From Tubulanus polymorphus (Eukaryota; Nemertea; Palaeonemertea; Tubulaniformes; Tubulanidae), in contig NC_134026.1 of NCBI RefSeq assembly GCF_964204645.1, positions 23,392,650 to 23,456,649 of the forward strand: a DNA stretch of 64,000 bases. Reading direction: 5' to 3'. The notes beneath the pieces were generated by a model. That model ran no database searches, had not been told where the DNA came from, and worked only from the letters and a program-made list of their open reading frames with translations. A program made the translations under genes and the position numbers. Shown here piece after piece: positions 39,912 through 51,707 of the stretch; within the stretch, counting starts at the first letter, position 1; each line of letters opens with the position of its first letter.

Positions 39912-41582
39912 TCACCAATAGAATGAAGTAGAAAGGAAACTGGCAGCCTTTGAAAGCCAGCTAGATGACTGCTCTTCATGAGGCCCACGTCTGGCCAGCG
40001 GTTGATCTCCTTCTCTCACAGGACTTGGTTCATCTGGTAAATATTGAGGCATGTCAGCTTCATTATGTTCATCATCTTCCGTCAGGTCTGCCCCAAATGC
40101 TAAAAAAATCTGAAACCAGATACAGAAATATTCACTTTCCCTGACAAAATAGATGAGCGGCGATTTTTTTTCTCATCGAGTAGAACTCAATTACAGGATG
40201 AGTAGGGAATGCTCATATATTCCTGAATTATGAATAAAAATGCAAATGGCTCCTAATTAAATATGGACTTTTTGGTTTACAAGTAAATGTATTACATAAT
40301 ATATCAGATGTTAAAGACAGAATTCAACTACACAGTTTTTAAGAAAATCATTTCGCTTACCTCATTTCCATCATCACCTTTTAACACTTGCTCTGCCGAC
40401 ATTAATTCACTCATGGCTATAGCGTGAGCTAAAACCTACAAATAGTTTCCGAAATGATTAGGGTACCCGTTGAAGATAACTAAGGCTGCATACGAACATA
40501 ATGAACCCACTGCAAACGATTACCTCTGGCTTCAAGTCAAGACGTGTCCGTATGATTGCTCTTTTCTTGGCAAAGTTAAAAGTGATGCTGATTACACCTC
40601 GAACATGGATGATATTATTTCGACAAATGTCCATATCTGCTTTATCTTTCAGTCCCTTTATTTGCAACACAATAGTTTTACCCTTACCGGCGTGTCCACC
40701 TAAAAAGAAATTCTTCTTACGTCTGTGCGCTCTTTTTGGCGTGATACACCTAATAAGGAATGAAAGAACTATTTCTCAGTGACAAATAGCAGGTTAACAA
40801 GAAAATTTTGACCAACCTCCCTCTAGCCCTAAACAACAGTCATAGTCTAAGAAAGATCTTTGCTGATAATTTACCCTTCAATTGAAGTATTGCTGGTGTC
40901 CTTAACTAAAACCGCTTTGTTACATTCTTGACTAAATATGGACAGTAGTTTTTCAGCCATGTTCTTCACTTGATTATCTGCAGTTCCACTGAAACAGATA
41001 TCACTATATAAGGGTTCAGATGAAGATAACGAAGTGAATTAATTATAATAAATACACACAAAACTAAAAATAAGAATAGATAGAAAAGAAATGTATTACC
41101 AGTAATAATACATATCAACTATGACGTTAACGTGGCATTTTAATCTACTTACTTAGCAACAAGGTTTTGAAGCTGTGTTTTCATGCCCATAAATGTTGCC
41201 AGAAATTCAACTTCACCTTTGCATTCGGTCAAAAGTAAAAGCGTCTGAAATAAAAATGGAGGAAAGTCTTTATCCATCAATTCATAAAAAGACTTACAAC
41301 TCAATCGACACCGAAACATTTTAAATACCTCTAGAGCAGATTTCACAATTTGGACATCCGAATTTGACAACACCATCACTAATCCACCGATACATGTTGG
41401 GTCCTGAATCGAAAAATTCACAATTAATTGAAAAATTATGTTATATTATTGGTAGCTTCTCCGAATCCATTCCAGATACTTACCCGAGCGAGAGCCAACC
41501 TTTTCAAAGGGTCAGATGCCATTACTTTGAATGCAGCAATAGCCAATGATCCATCAGTGCCAGAATTATTATCATTCATCAT
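39912..41582 (-). CDS. ARMC1: Armadillo repeat-containing protein 1
   Basis: Seven coding exons (41484-41582, 41329-41403, 41153-41244, 40875-40988, 40524-40749, 40361-40435, 39912-40109) encode 292 residues; human ARMC1 is about 282. The N-terminal half is an armadillo-type repeat (MASDPLKRLALARDPTCIGG, then VMVLSNSDVQIVKSALE). The middle has the family block RRKKNFFLGGHAGKGKTIVL followed by a heavy-metal-associated-like fold (CRNNIIHVRGVISITFNFAK). The C-terminus SSWLSKAASFLSTSFYW is almost identical to the vertebrate tail, an amphipathic segment needed for mitochondrial association. ARMC1 is known to bind the MIB/MICOS complexes and to affect mitochondrial distribution. An ACCEPTOR-like TTAG just before the ATG suggests a non-coding 5' exon, near 42010-42060. 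MTFR lies directly upstream in the same orientation. Confidence 0.96.
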
Positions 41583-42059
41583 ATTGCTAAAAATTAAAAT
41601 CTCAAAATTTTTACAGGTTTAAAGTTAGGAAAGTTAATGATTGGTATCTATTTATTTATACTATAGACTACTACAATCCCTAGCTAGCGACCTCCCTGAT
41701 AACGCCCTCTCTAAAGTTTGCTCTATTATCACAGGAATGATTCTTTCTGTTGTATGCCCATATATCATGGCATGGCTGGCAAGAATTGGCAAGGCAGAAA
41801 TATTTTTTCGGGAATATAAAATCTACTAACGAAGAAGAAGAAAGAAAAGTGTCAAAAAAAAGAGAGAATGCCAATAACTAACGTTAACATGGCCAATAAT
41901 GACGAATGTTACTTCTTCACCCATCAACAAACGACCTCCATCTGATATACAGTAGGCCCTACAATACCTAAATGACAAAGAAATTGAAGTTTTGCCATAA
42001 CAATTTTACCAAAGTAAGTAATGGTTCTGCAAGCGTATTGTAGTTGTTTAAATCTAGTC

Positions 42060-42110
42060 GCGTGTGACGTAGTACTTATTTCCGGGTGAGCCCCACCATC
42101 TAGCGGAATT
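42060..42110 (-). promoter_or_regulatory. Presumed ARMC1 promoter
   Basis: On the minus strand an ETS site (CCCGGAAAT, 42078-42086) precedes a CRE-like TACGTCA (42065-42071), followed by a possible non-coding exon with a GTAAAA donor near 42012. This is a common housekeeping promoter arrangement and lies ~480 bp before the ARMC1 ATG. Confidence 0.45.
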
Positions 42111-42124
42111 AATTGTAAAAATTA

Positions 42125-42170
42125 AAATACGGAAATGGACTGATATGAATATCAATCCAATTCCGTATTT
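42125..42170. repeat. 46 bp near-perfect palindrome
   Basis: Two 22 bp arms around a two-base centre, AAATACGGAAATGGACTGAT... pairing with ...ATCAATCCAATTCCGTATTT, with two mismatches. It sits just upstream of the ARMC1 promoter elements and could be a small foldback element or hairpin. Confidence 0.85.
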
Positions 42171-43189
42171 AGATACCGCTTCTCTGCATGGCATAGGCAC
42201 ACATTCTGTATAGATCGTGATCAAACATTAGTCTACTAGTACCTAGCCGTCGTTCCGCAAACGGTTGTTGGGAACCGGTAACAACGACTGGTATTCAGAC
42301 TAGGTCACACATTTGCATTAAGAATGTCAAAAACTGGATAGCTCAAATACATGTAGTTCGATACACACGCGCAATGATGCCTCAGTTGAAAGAATTTCTT
42401 CAGCAGAGATCCGTAAAATCATTTCAAAAGGGTTCTTAGAATAACTTCTTTTATTTACAAAAATATCATAACAAATCATTAGACAAACATTTTCATCGGC
42501 TGGTGCTTAAAAAAACAGAATCTTCTTCACAATGGAAGAATTAATGTTTTTATTTTACCCTCGAAATTCTAAAAACTAACAAAACATTCCACAAATGAGT
42601 CACACATGTTTTCATATCTTCGATGATTAAGTTTCCATATAAATGGCTCCATTCAAAATTCAACTATTTGCTGGAAACATTAGACCAAGTTTACATGATA
42701 ATAACTTTGTAGGCAGACATTCTCTAAATAATAATAATCTATAATCTTATTACAGTCTAGACAAATAAGTGATCATTGAAATCAGAGAAAAAGTTTTTGA
42801 TTTAGTTTCCACATTTCTCAATTCATTTGAATTTCATTCTGAAATACTTCATCAACCATACACACACTTAATGCTTCACTTAAATCCATTCCATAAAAAT
42901 ATCTCTAGCCATTGAAAGGATTTTCTTTTCAAAAGGCGCCCTTGTAGTAGACAGCCACCAAAAAATTAAAATTGATCAAACTCACACTTCATCACAGACA
43001 AATGCTATTTTCCATAGTGCATTAGTAATTTCTATTCTCTAAAGGCTTATTAAACAAGCTGAAACATCATCTGAAAAGCTCAAACTTTCAAAAATTCATG
43101 TAGATGTTTACAATGTATGTTGCAGTATAAAATTTTAACCTTAAATAAAAGAAAAGCTAAAATAGGGCCAGGGCAGATCTATAAACCGG
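42171..43189. other. Short MTFR-ARMC1 spacer
   Basis: About 1 kb between the ARMC1 promoter region and the MTFR stop. It should hold the MTFR 3' UTR; a minus-strand AATAAA lies near 42450. No coding sequence was found. Confidence 0.5.
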
Positions 43190-45362
43190 TCAGCAATTTC
43201 TCTCAGCTAACGGTGAAAGTAGTGATCGAACAGTCTGATTTGATTTTCGACGAAAACTACTCGGCTTTACCAAAGACGGTTTCTCCTGAAAAATTAAAAA
43301 ACATTCACATTTTCAACATGTATGTTTTTTGCATTGTTATTTACTCAATGACTTATGAAATCCACATTGTTTCAGTTCCACATAGTTTAAGTCTTAGAGA
43401 ATCACATGTACATGTAGTTGATATGGAGAGATAGTCGTTACCAAGGTACACAATTTTCCAGCTATTATCAAGTTCATTTCTGTGTTGTGTTTATACTTAC
43501 AATTCCGGATTGGACATCGTTCGGAGAACATGGACTAGCTGGATTATTGATATTCTCTTTATCAGGACTGTAAACTCGTGCATTAGCAAACTTTTTCTTC
43601 AACGCAAATGCAATCATATTAGCGGGATCATCGGACAGCTTCGGAGCTTGTCGTAATGGAGTTCCACCTGGCGATCTGAAATATCAAAATTGCGGGTAAA
43701 AGTACAAATCAGTTTAAAATGATGAGTGAATCGCAGATCACTAACCTTGCTATTGAACGCAACTTCACTGTTCCAAGCCCCTTCAGCACTTCTCCCATGT
43801 TTGGCGTAGACTTATTTCTACCTGGTATGTCTATCGGTTCAGAAGTGCCCGCTTTTTTAGCCTTATTCTGCAAATACATGTAATATAAACATCAGGCCTA
43901 AATATTACCAAGTGTTACAAATAGGTTAATGACAATCGACATCAGTCGTCCTGTAGAACTAATTGTTTTAAAACTGACCAACTTCATAGAAGTCCCGATC
44001 ATTTATGATTGAAGCTCACCTGTTTAATGATATCAGCTACTGTCGTTTTTGTTCGATTAACTGGTATTGGTGGAGGTGGGGGTGGAGGTGGTGGAGGAGG
44101 TGCCATAGTACGACCAATGACAGCTGGAGGTGGTACTGGTATCGCAGGTGGTGGATCCGTCACTGTTATCGATGGAATAGGTAGTGGTGTGCTTGTAAAA
44201 ACTGGAAGTAAAGTACAGAAAAATATTAATTCAAGATGTATAAAGGGATTCAGCTCTTTCAAGAAAAATCTTGACACATTTTCCAATAGCTCTTTACGAA
44301 TTAACAAACACCTTCTTGTTGATCCAGTGCAGATTTATCCGTCATTTGCATTGTAACGATACTTGCTATCTGTTGTCTCATTTTCTCGAGCTCGTCCTGC
44401 AGTTCTGAAATGCGCTGTAGCGATACCGGATCCGGCGTGGAAAAACTTTGGTATGAACTCTTCTCACTGGGAGGCGTTATGGGTATATCAATATCACTGC
44501 TGCATGCACTTTCTCCAATTTGTATCCTTGAAGAAAGGAAAAGATGATTGGTCCAAAATAGCATTTAGGCAGAAGTATATTATCCAGACTAAAAATCAAG
44601 ATAAGGTCATAAAGATTTAAGCCCAGTTTTTGGTGACTTGAGTCGTGCTCTGGGACTAGCATCAGTAACACTTACTTATGTCGAATTCCATTACAAAATG
44701 ATTGCTCATCTAACCAAACTACATCCCCGAAATTAGCGCAAGACGGAAGAGATGACAGAGAGACAGAATCATTTGACTGTTCACCCAAAGATCTCCTACG
44801 CAATATCTGCTTATCTCTTACCATACTGGTCTAAAATGATAAAATTCATTCTATCTTGTTCAGAATGAAATAAACCTTGACAACAGGTAATACCGCTGAG
44901 GGTCATATCCTGAATTTACCTGAATGCGTATACGTCTTGCTGGATGAATCGGTATTGCGCTACCAATTCTACGAATCAAACTCCTTCTCTTTATTTGTCT
45001 TTCACCATCTGGGTCATCTACCAACCAATCCGGTATTGGCTAAATAAATCCACATCAAAAATAAAATATATCATGACACTGGAACAACAGAGACCACTTA
45101 AACTTAAATCCTTTCAGGCTGAATAATTGCTGAACTGCATCAAAATTCAACAGAGAGAAAGCTATCGATTTTCTAATGAAACTTGGAGTATGACAGATAA
45201 TCCGGACTAAAAATTACCACCTTAATTAGTATTTTAACCGACTTACACGTAAGGCTTACTCTACAATACATGAGAAAAATTTTGGTGAACTACCTGAAAC
45301 AGATCGAATCCCAAAAAATCAAGGACAGTTCTTATAACACCAAAGAATCCAAACACGTCCAT
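43190..45362 (-). CDS. MTFR1: Mitochondrial fission regulator (MTFR1/FAM54 family)
   Basis: Eight exons (45294-45362, 44920-45039, 44676-44830, 44312-44526, 44020-44201, 43746-43867, 43501-43675, 43190-43285) encode 377 residues. The N-terminus MDVFGFFGVIRTVLDFLGF and the basic SLIRRIGSAIP match the family. Then come SMVRDKQILRRRSLGEQ, a coiled coil (LQRISELQDELEKMRQQIAS), a proline-rich tract with eleven Pro in a row, and the conserved C-terminal block TVADIIKQ ... MGEVLKGLGTVKLRSIARSP ... MIAFALKKKFANAR. Vertebrate MTFR1, MTFR1L and MTFR2 promote mitochondrial fission and respiration; this appears to be the single ancestral type. The last exon (EKPSLVKPSSFRRKSNQTVR..) has a good acceptor but no homology I can recall; reading through the seventh exon's donor would end eight codons later instead. 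Confidence 0.92.
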
Positions 45363-48300
45363 CCAGTTTGACTAAATCAAAACTTCCAATTCTTCCAGGG
45401 ACAGAGAGATGGAGGAATATGAACCGACAATAGTAGTTAGGTCGAGATTTTTCTTAATCATCCACAAATAAAACCTAAAAAAATAAAAAAGATAGTTATT
45501 CGTTTATAAGCTGAAAGAATCCGTTTAGGTCGACCTGACCATTTTTTTACTGATTCGATTTGATATTAAATTGCATTATTGGATTGAATTTTTTTCTACT
45601 ACATCATTCTAAATCTAATCGTCTGAACGTCGACGGAGCCGTGTCGCGAGGATCGATGACGATAGGACGACGATGTGTAAGATATATATTCAATTACAGA
45701 AAAATATCAAGAGAAATTCACGGATTACTAGTGTTATTTCGACAAGTCTACTGTCTTACTCAGTGCTTAAAAATGATGAAAGTAAAATAGTGTGTGAACG
45801 AAAACTTTCAAAGCTTCCGCATTTCCCTCAGAGTCGGGGGCTAGTACTCGAGTTCGAATCCCATAAATTACAATTCAATTCAATTCAAATCTTTATTCAG
45901 CATAAACTGTGTCGTAAAAAATCCCTTTAATCATTCATTGCACTAACGTTACTTGGGAAATTGTAAATGTGATTGTTTGTTTTTTTATCTCCTTTTTTAA
46001 TCTCTGTATATAGCCCATCATGCTTTCCATGAAATGAATTTGTACCGTAATACTTTTGGCACGGCGGTATATATTGTATTCTGATAGATGGCACCTTTGA
46101 AGTTTCAAGACCAAGTTGCTGTAGCATTAATTTTGTAAAAAAAATCCTTGAAGGTAGCATAATACATATAAGGTCCGTCCAAGAATTTCATTTTGTACAC
46201 AAGAGCATTCTACTAGTAGCCGAAATCAGACTTTACCATGGCAGCCTACGGTGAAATGAAAAACGAAGAAACGTTTTATCTAATTCCATTTTATTCATTA
46301 AAAAATTTAAGTTCACTAGTAGCTTTTAGATCTTAACTTTACAAATATGATTTTATTTTACATGATTCATAACACTTCGTAAAACACATTAGATTTGATG
46401 GAAATGGACAATAAGATTTTGACAATTGGCTGCTGAGCAAAGAAATTCCCTGCACAGTCTCTGATGGCACTATTTGTACATAGAAATAATAGAAGCACAA
46501 AAATAATTTATTGCTAAGGTATAATTCATAAATAAATATGTCTTTTAAAAGATAAACACTTATTGACGACAATTGTGTGTACAGAGCATTCATAAGGCAG
46601 TGCAGAAAATTTCATTCATTTTGTACCAAACTATTTAAGTCCACTAATAATAGGCCTATGATTTCAGCATGTTGGTGCTGTATAAAAAGATTGGCGATGA
46701 GCCTGAAATCTTTTCCGAACAATAACTAATAGGATGCACATTCCCTGTTTATCCGGATGAAATACTACTGTATATGGTAGCCGCCAGACCTATCATAGCT
46801 CCTTGGCTTAGATAATTTTTTTTCTGTTACTTCTTTTGTACAAGACAAGTAGGCTTTAAAAAATCCATCAATACGCTAACATTAGTGTAGTAGAAGTTGC
46901 ATAAAGAAAAAGCTTGTTCAGAAATCATCATCTTTCATGTTCAGGTACTATCAATGTCAAACCAAAATTTTAAGCCCTTTTGACCCTGACGTTTAATCAA
47001 TCGTTGCTTGGTATGATAAATTAGACAACCCTGGTACCGGGTATGGAGATATCAATTAAGACATCTGAACAGTGCTAAAATTTCAGAATACAACTTCAAC
47101 CATAAACAACATATGATCAACTAATTCTAAAGATCTAAGTATTTTAAAAGTTTCTGAAAATACGTGTACACAGTTTACAATACGTGGCATTTTCTGTACA
47201 GCATCTTTTTCATTAAACAATACATCATCATGATCAGCATCTATTCACAAATAGGAGGTATATTACAATAACTTAAATCATGATAAACGTTTTTTGCCAT
47301 ATTTACAATTATTAGCATTATGTAAAATGACAATGGGTCTGGAACTATGGAAACAAGTGCTTTTAATTTTCAAAATGGAACTGAGCAAACCATTGAGCAA
47401 TGAGAATAGGACTGACTCAAGTGTTTTAGAACTTCAATTACGATGTACTACAAATAAAGCTTATCTTACATGAACTGCAGTTAAAGCATTACTCTAATTA
47501 AACTTAATTGATTTTTCACCTAGTGACCAATAGAATATCAGTAATGGAATGTCAAATCAGTAGCTTCAGCGCATGAAATTCAGCAAATAAAAAATTTTGA
47601 AGTAGGGCCTACACTATGAAAAGATTTTCATCAGGATTCACTCAAAATTCCAGTAAGCAATAGTAGGGAATAGTGTGTGCTTTTTCATTGGATTTATCGA
47701 TATAATGTTATCATACACCCAACAATAATCATTAATAGCTTATAATCGTGAAAGTAGTCAAATTACAGCAGATATAGGTTTGAACATCAGTTGATGATAG
47801 AGTTAATGGAATTCTTTGAACCTATCATGAACAGCTGGTCTAATACATCCATACGGTAAATATGGTATAATATCGAAGCACTAGTTTCCTGTATATGAAT
47901 TATTCCATGAAAGCTAGTCAACAGACATTTTGCCATCTGCGCAGTTGAAATGATGATGACAACGAAATCAACAGTTCTCTTCCATGTGGAGAATGACACA
48001 GTTCGTTTGTTAGATGATGTCCTAGAACGAATTGTGCAATGAGAACAAGTGCTTTAAATTTGGATTAATCCTATCAATTCAAAATGCATTCAAACCACAA
48101 ATCATCTCTAGATGGATGAACACTAACATACACAGAACACATGGTTTTTACATATCGGAGAATGAAAGGAAAAATAATATACGATACAGATTAAATTTCG
48201 GTCTACTTATATAAATAGATGCTCTTCTACAGTGGTACATATTTTCTGGTTAAATATTTGTTGCATATTGAAGATTCCATAAATTGACATGTACTACAAT

Positions 48301-49832
48301 ATACCAGCAAGTGGCAAGTTGAAAATTCCTCTGTGTATGGAACCATCACGTTGATCGAAATGATGATCAACGCTTAGCAAATTTCGACTCAGAAATTGTG
48401 AAGATGTAAATGAGTTAGACTGTATTTTGAACCAATGATATTATGCAACTGATCTGCAACCACTTCACTGTTTTTTGTTTTCATTTGCGAAAGATATCCT
48501 CAGTTACCCCAAAGAAGAATGAATTCACCCCGGTCATCACAAAACCAATAAGAACACTATCGTATTTACAGAGATTTCAGCCACCGAAATTGATAATGGG
48601 AATCAATATAATAATACATATGTTAGTTAAAAGTTTAGATGACAACCAATTACGATAAAAATTGAATTTCAACTAATATCAATTATATTTGTTTATAATA
48701 TGATCAATATATAGCTATATTTTCAGTATATAAAACCCTATGCTCGTTTTTTTTTGCTATTAATTACATATCCTTTTTAATCATAACTTGAGCTGCACTA
48801 CTTTGGTATCAATTATTTATTCAATTTTATGAAACGAGTACCTTATCCACAATATATCATGATATCATTTCATACACTTTACATAAATGAAATGATACAT
48901 GATTATAGATCAATGTTAAAAAACCATTCAAAAATGAAAAGCGAACATCAAAATGCTCAATATATCCACTTGCATTTGCAAATTAAAATTACTTTCATAT
49001 AAAGAAGCTGCCAATAATACAGACAATTTCTCAACATTCTAATGGATGAAAAATCAGTATTTGCGCAAACAATGTCACATTATTTGTATTGATCTTCCAT
49101 CAGAATGATAGATAGATGAAATCAGAAAATATTGGCTATATTTGCACATGTACCTTTTAGAAACATAACAATCAAACATTCAGCGACAACATATTCACTA
49201 AATTTAACTATGAAAGCTTTATGATGAAAATAAAACTGTTACATTGCCATCTTGAAATATGCAATTTTAAAATACACAATTTCCATCAGTAATGTAAACG
49301 AAAACAATGAATTCACTCGTAAAAAATGACCATAACAACTTGATATTTGTGACCATTTCTCATATGCATGTAGGCCCACATTTGCAGAAAGGTACATTAA
49401 CTGTGAGTGTTCACAGTTTTTAGATATAAGCTTGCATGCACTTGAAATCGCTGTTTGGTATTTTCATTGAATATACAGTGCATCAGCTTACAATACATTT
49501 CAGTTGTTCAGGAAAATACGAGAGAAAATGAAAATACGAAATTGTGAAATAGCTAGTGACATTCACCAACAATAAAATATAGCCCACACAATGCAGCAAG
49601 TATCACCAATATATCACAAAACGACATTACTGACTGTATAGTAGGATATACAACATGCTTCTTACACATTCTTATAAAAAAATATGACATGACATCCATT
49701 ATTTCCTTACAAGATATTAACAATAATTAGAATCAGGAGACAATTAAAAAAACTATTTGAGCACAAAGAATCCAGTGAATACCGGTATATGATTCTGTAC
49801 ATACATGTATCTGAAGTTTTGTTAAGATATTC
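45363..49832. other. Gene-poor interval between MTFR and PDE7
   Basis: No coding region was recognised in this AT-rich stretch. A CpG-bearing patch near 45625-45680 could be the MTFR promoter. A lone pol III B-box-like GAGTTCGAATCCC lies at 45850-45862 without an A box. Part of the interval may be PDE7 3' UTR. Confidence 0.4.
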
Positions 49833-51073
49833 TGTTGAAGTTTCACTATTTTCAAGCCAAAGATGAGCCAAATGTACCGAGTGTGCCCCTACCGGGATTG
49901 AAAGCAACCTAGTTTACCCAGTGGTACCGCATAATCTTCAGGAATTGGCTTAATTAGAATACCGGTAATGACAATTGACCCGTATGTTGAATTTAAGTTT
50001 TTCGACTTCTTGGATGCTTTACACCAAAATATTCATTGTTCATTCAATATATTCAGCAAGGTTTTTTCACATATTGACAACACCGTTTACAATATAGTTC
50101 TTAAAGAGGAATTTCACAACAAATTGCAGTCTAGTTGGTCAAGCAAACCAAAATATTCACTTCTCAAGCAAAGAAAGCACCATACACGAGATTGGAAACA
50201 TAATTTGTAACTGTCCAGTAACAAGTAAAGTTACAAATAATGGCTTATTCATGAACTGTTTATTGTTTGTGGTGTTAGCCAGTGCTGCTTGATCTGAGAG
50301 TTGCACTAAAAATGGCTATAATACCACCGACTGTAAATGATGGGTGTTTTCTTTTTCAGCAATGTCATTTTCCCTCGCAATAGATCTGTTGAAGTTTTAC
50401 TATTTTCAAGCCAAAGATGAGCCAAATGTACCGAGTGTGCCCCTACCGGGATTGAAAGCAACCTAGTTTACCCAGTGGTACCGCATAATCTTCTGAAATG
50501 ATGATATAGTTCCGACTGTAAATGATGGGTGTTTTCTTTTTCAGCAATGTCATTTTCCCTCGCAATAGATCTGTTGAAGTTTCACTATTTTCAAGCCAAA
50601 GATGAGCCAAATGTACCGAGTGTGCCCCTACCGGGATTGAAAGCAACCTAGTTTACCCAGTGGTACCGCATAATCTTCAGGAATTGGCTTAATTAGAATA
50701 CCGGTAATGACAATTGACCCGTATGTTGAATTTAAGTTTTTCGACTTCTTGGATGCTTTACACCAAAATATTCATTGTTCATTCAATGTATTCAGCAAGG
50801 TTTTTTTCACATATTGACAACACCGTTTACAATATAGTTCTTAAAGAGGAATTTCACAACAAATTGCAGTCTAGTTGGTCAAGCAAACCAAAATATTCAC
50901 TTCTCAAGCAAAGAAAGCACCATACACGAGATTGGAAACATAATTTGTAACTGTCCAGTAACAAGTAAAGTTACAAATAATGGCTTATTCATGAACTGTT
51001 TATTGTTTGTGGTGTAAGCCAGTGCTGCTTGATCTGAGAGTTGCACTAAAAATGGCTATAATACCACCGACTG
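49833..51073. repeat. Tandem duplication downstream of PDE7 with captured PDE7 exon fragments
   Basis: Unit A (49833-50332, about 500 bp) and unit C (50573-51073) are nearly identical. Between them is unit B (50388-50517), the same sequence with its middle deleted. Each junction carries a 55 bp segment (50333-50387 and 50518-50572) that matches PDE7 coding bases 52529-52583 in the same orientation with one mismatch. The few differences between A and C (for example one extra T in a T run) imply a young event. Confidence 0.93.
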
Positions 51074-51458
51074 AAATGGTATAATAAATACATATATGCA
51101 TTGATTTTTTTGTACTTTACAAAGTTTAAGTAAATAGAAAAGACAATGTTTCTTTGTACACTAATCAGTGCCAGTGGCTGCGTGACAATTAAGGCAATTT
51201 CACTGGACCCAATATGTAGTATTCCTAGTTAAATATGCAACCCTGCTTCAGTTTTATATCTTGTGAGACGCTTTATATTAAACAATCAAAAATGAATACT
51301 CCCTATGAGACAAAATATTCAGTCTAGTTCCGTGAGCATGATCTCTCTAAAAGATTTGAATCCCATCTTGTATTGAATACGTGGGCGAAAGCAGACATTG
51401 AAAAACTGAGATGATAGACCAAGAGAGAGGCGCCAGCCGGCTGTGACATAAGTCAGAA

Positions 51459-51491
51459 CATGGACGTATAATCTAGATTATAACGTCCATG
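51459..51491. repeat. 33 bp near-perfect palindrome
   Basis: CATGGACGT and ACGTCCATG flank a central ATAATCTAGATTAT with a single extra base on one side. An AACAAC simple repeat (51496-51515) follows directly. It lies 220-250 bp past the PDE7 stop codon, so it may be in the 3' UTR as a hairpin. Confidence 0.85.
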
Positions 51492-51495
51492 GTCA

Positions 51496-51515
51496 GAACA
51501 ACAACAACAACAACA
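51496..51515. repeat. CAA trinucleotide repeat
   Basis: Six to seven CAA units immediately after the palindrome downstream of PDE7. Confidence 0.9.
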
Positions 51516-51707
51516 GTGAGGTGTGTAGTAGAGTAGTCGATAATATCACAGGTATGCTTGAATATGAGGATGTAGATGGTTGAATCCTATAGAGCTCTGG
51601 CGAATCCCTGAAAAAACATTGAAAACAAAAAGGTTAGAATGATGCGTTCCTCATGGTCTGTATGAGGCAGATATTTTCATCAATCACCTGAGTTTATTGC
51701 TTTATGT

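Noticed and set aside
43117-43434. 105-codon plus-strand open frame
   Set aside because: Lies antisense across the MTFR terminal exon, no family resemblance, and the minus-strand exon has an acceptor and fits the phase.
44009-44356. Plus-strand open frame with a long glycine run
   Set aside because: It is the antisense of MTFR exon 44020-44201; the Gly run is the complement of the conserved poly-proline tract.
45850-45862. tRNA B-box-like GAGTTCGAATCCC
   Set aside because: No A box at tRNA or SINE distance, and no cloverleaf can be folded.
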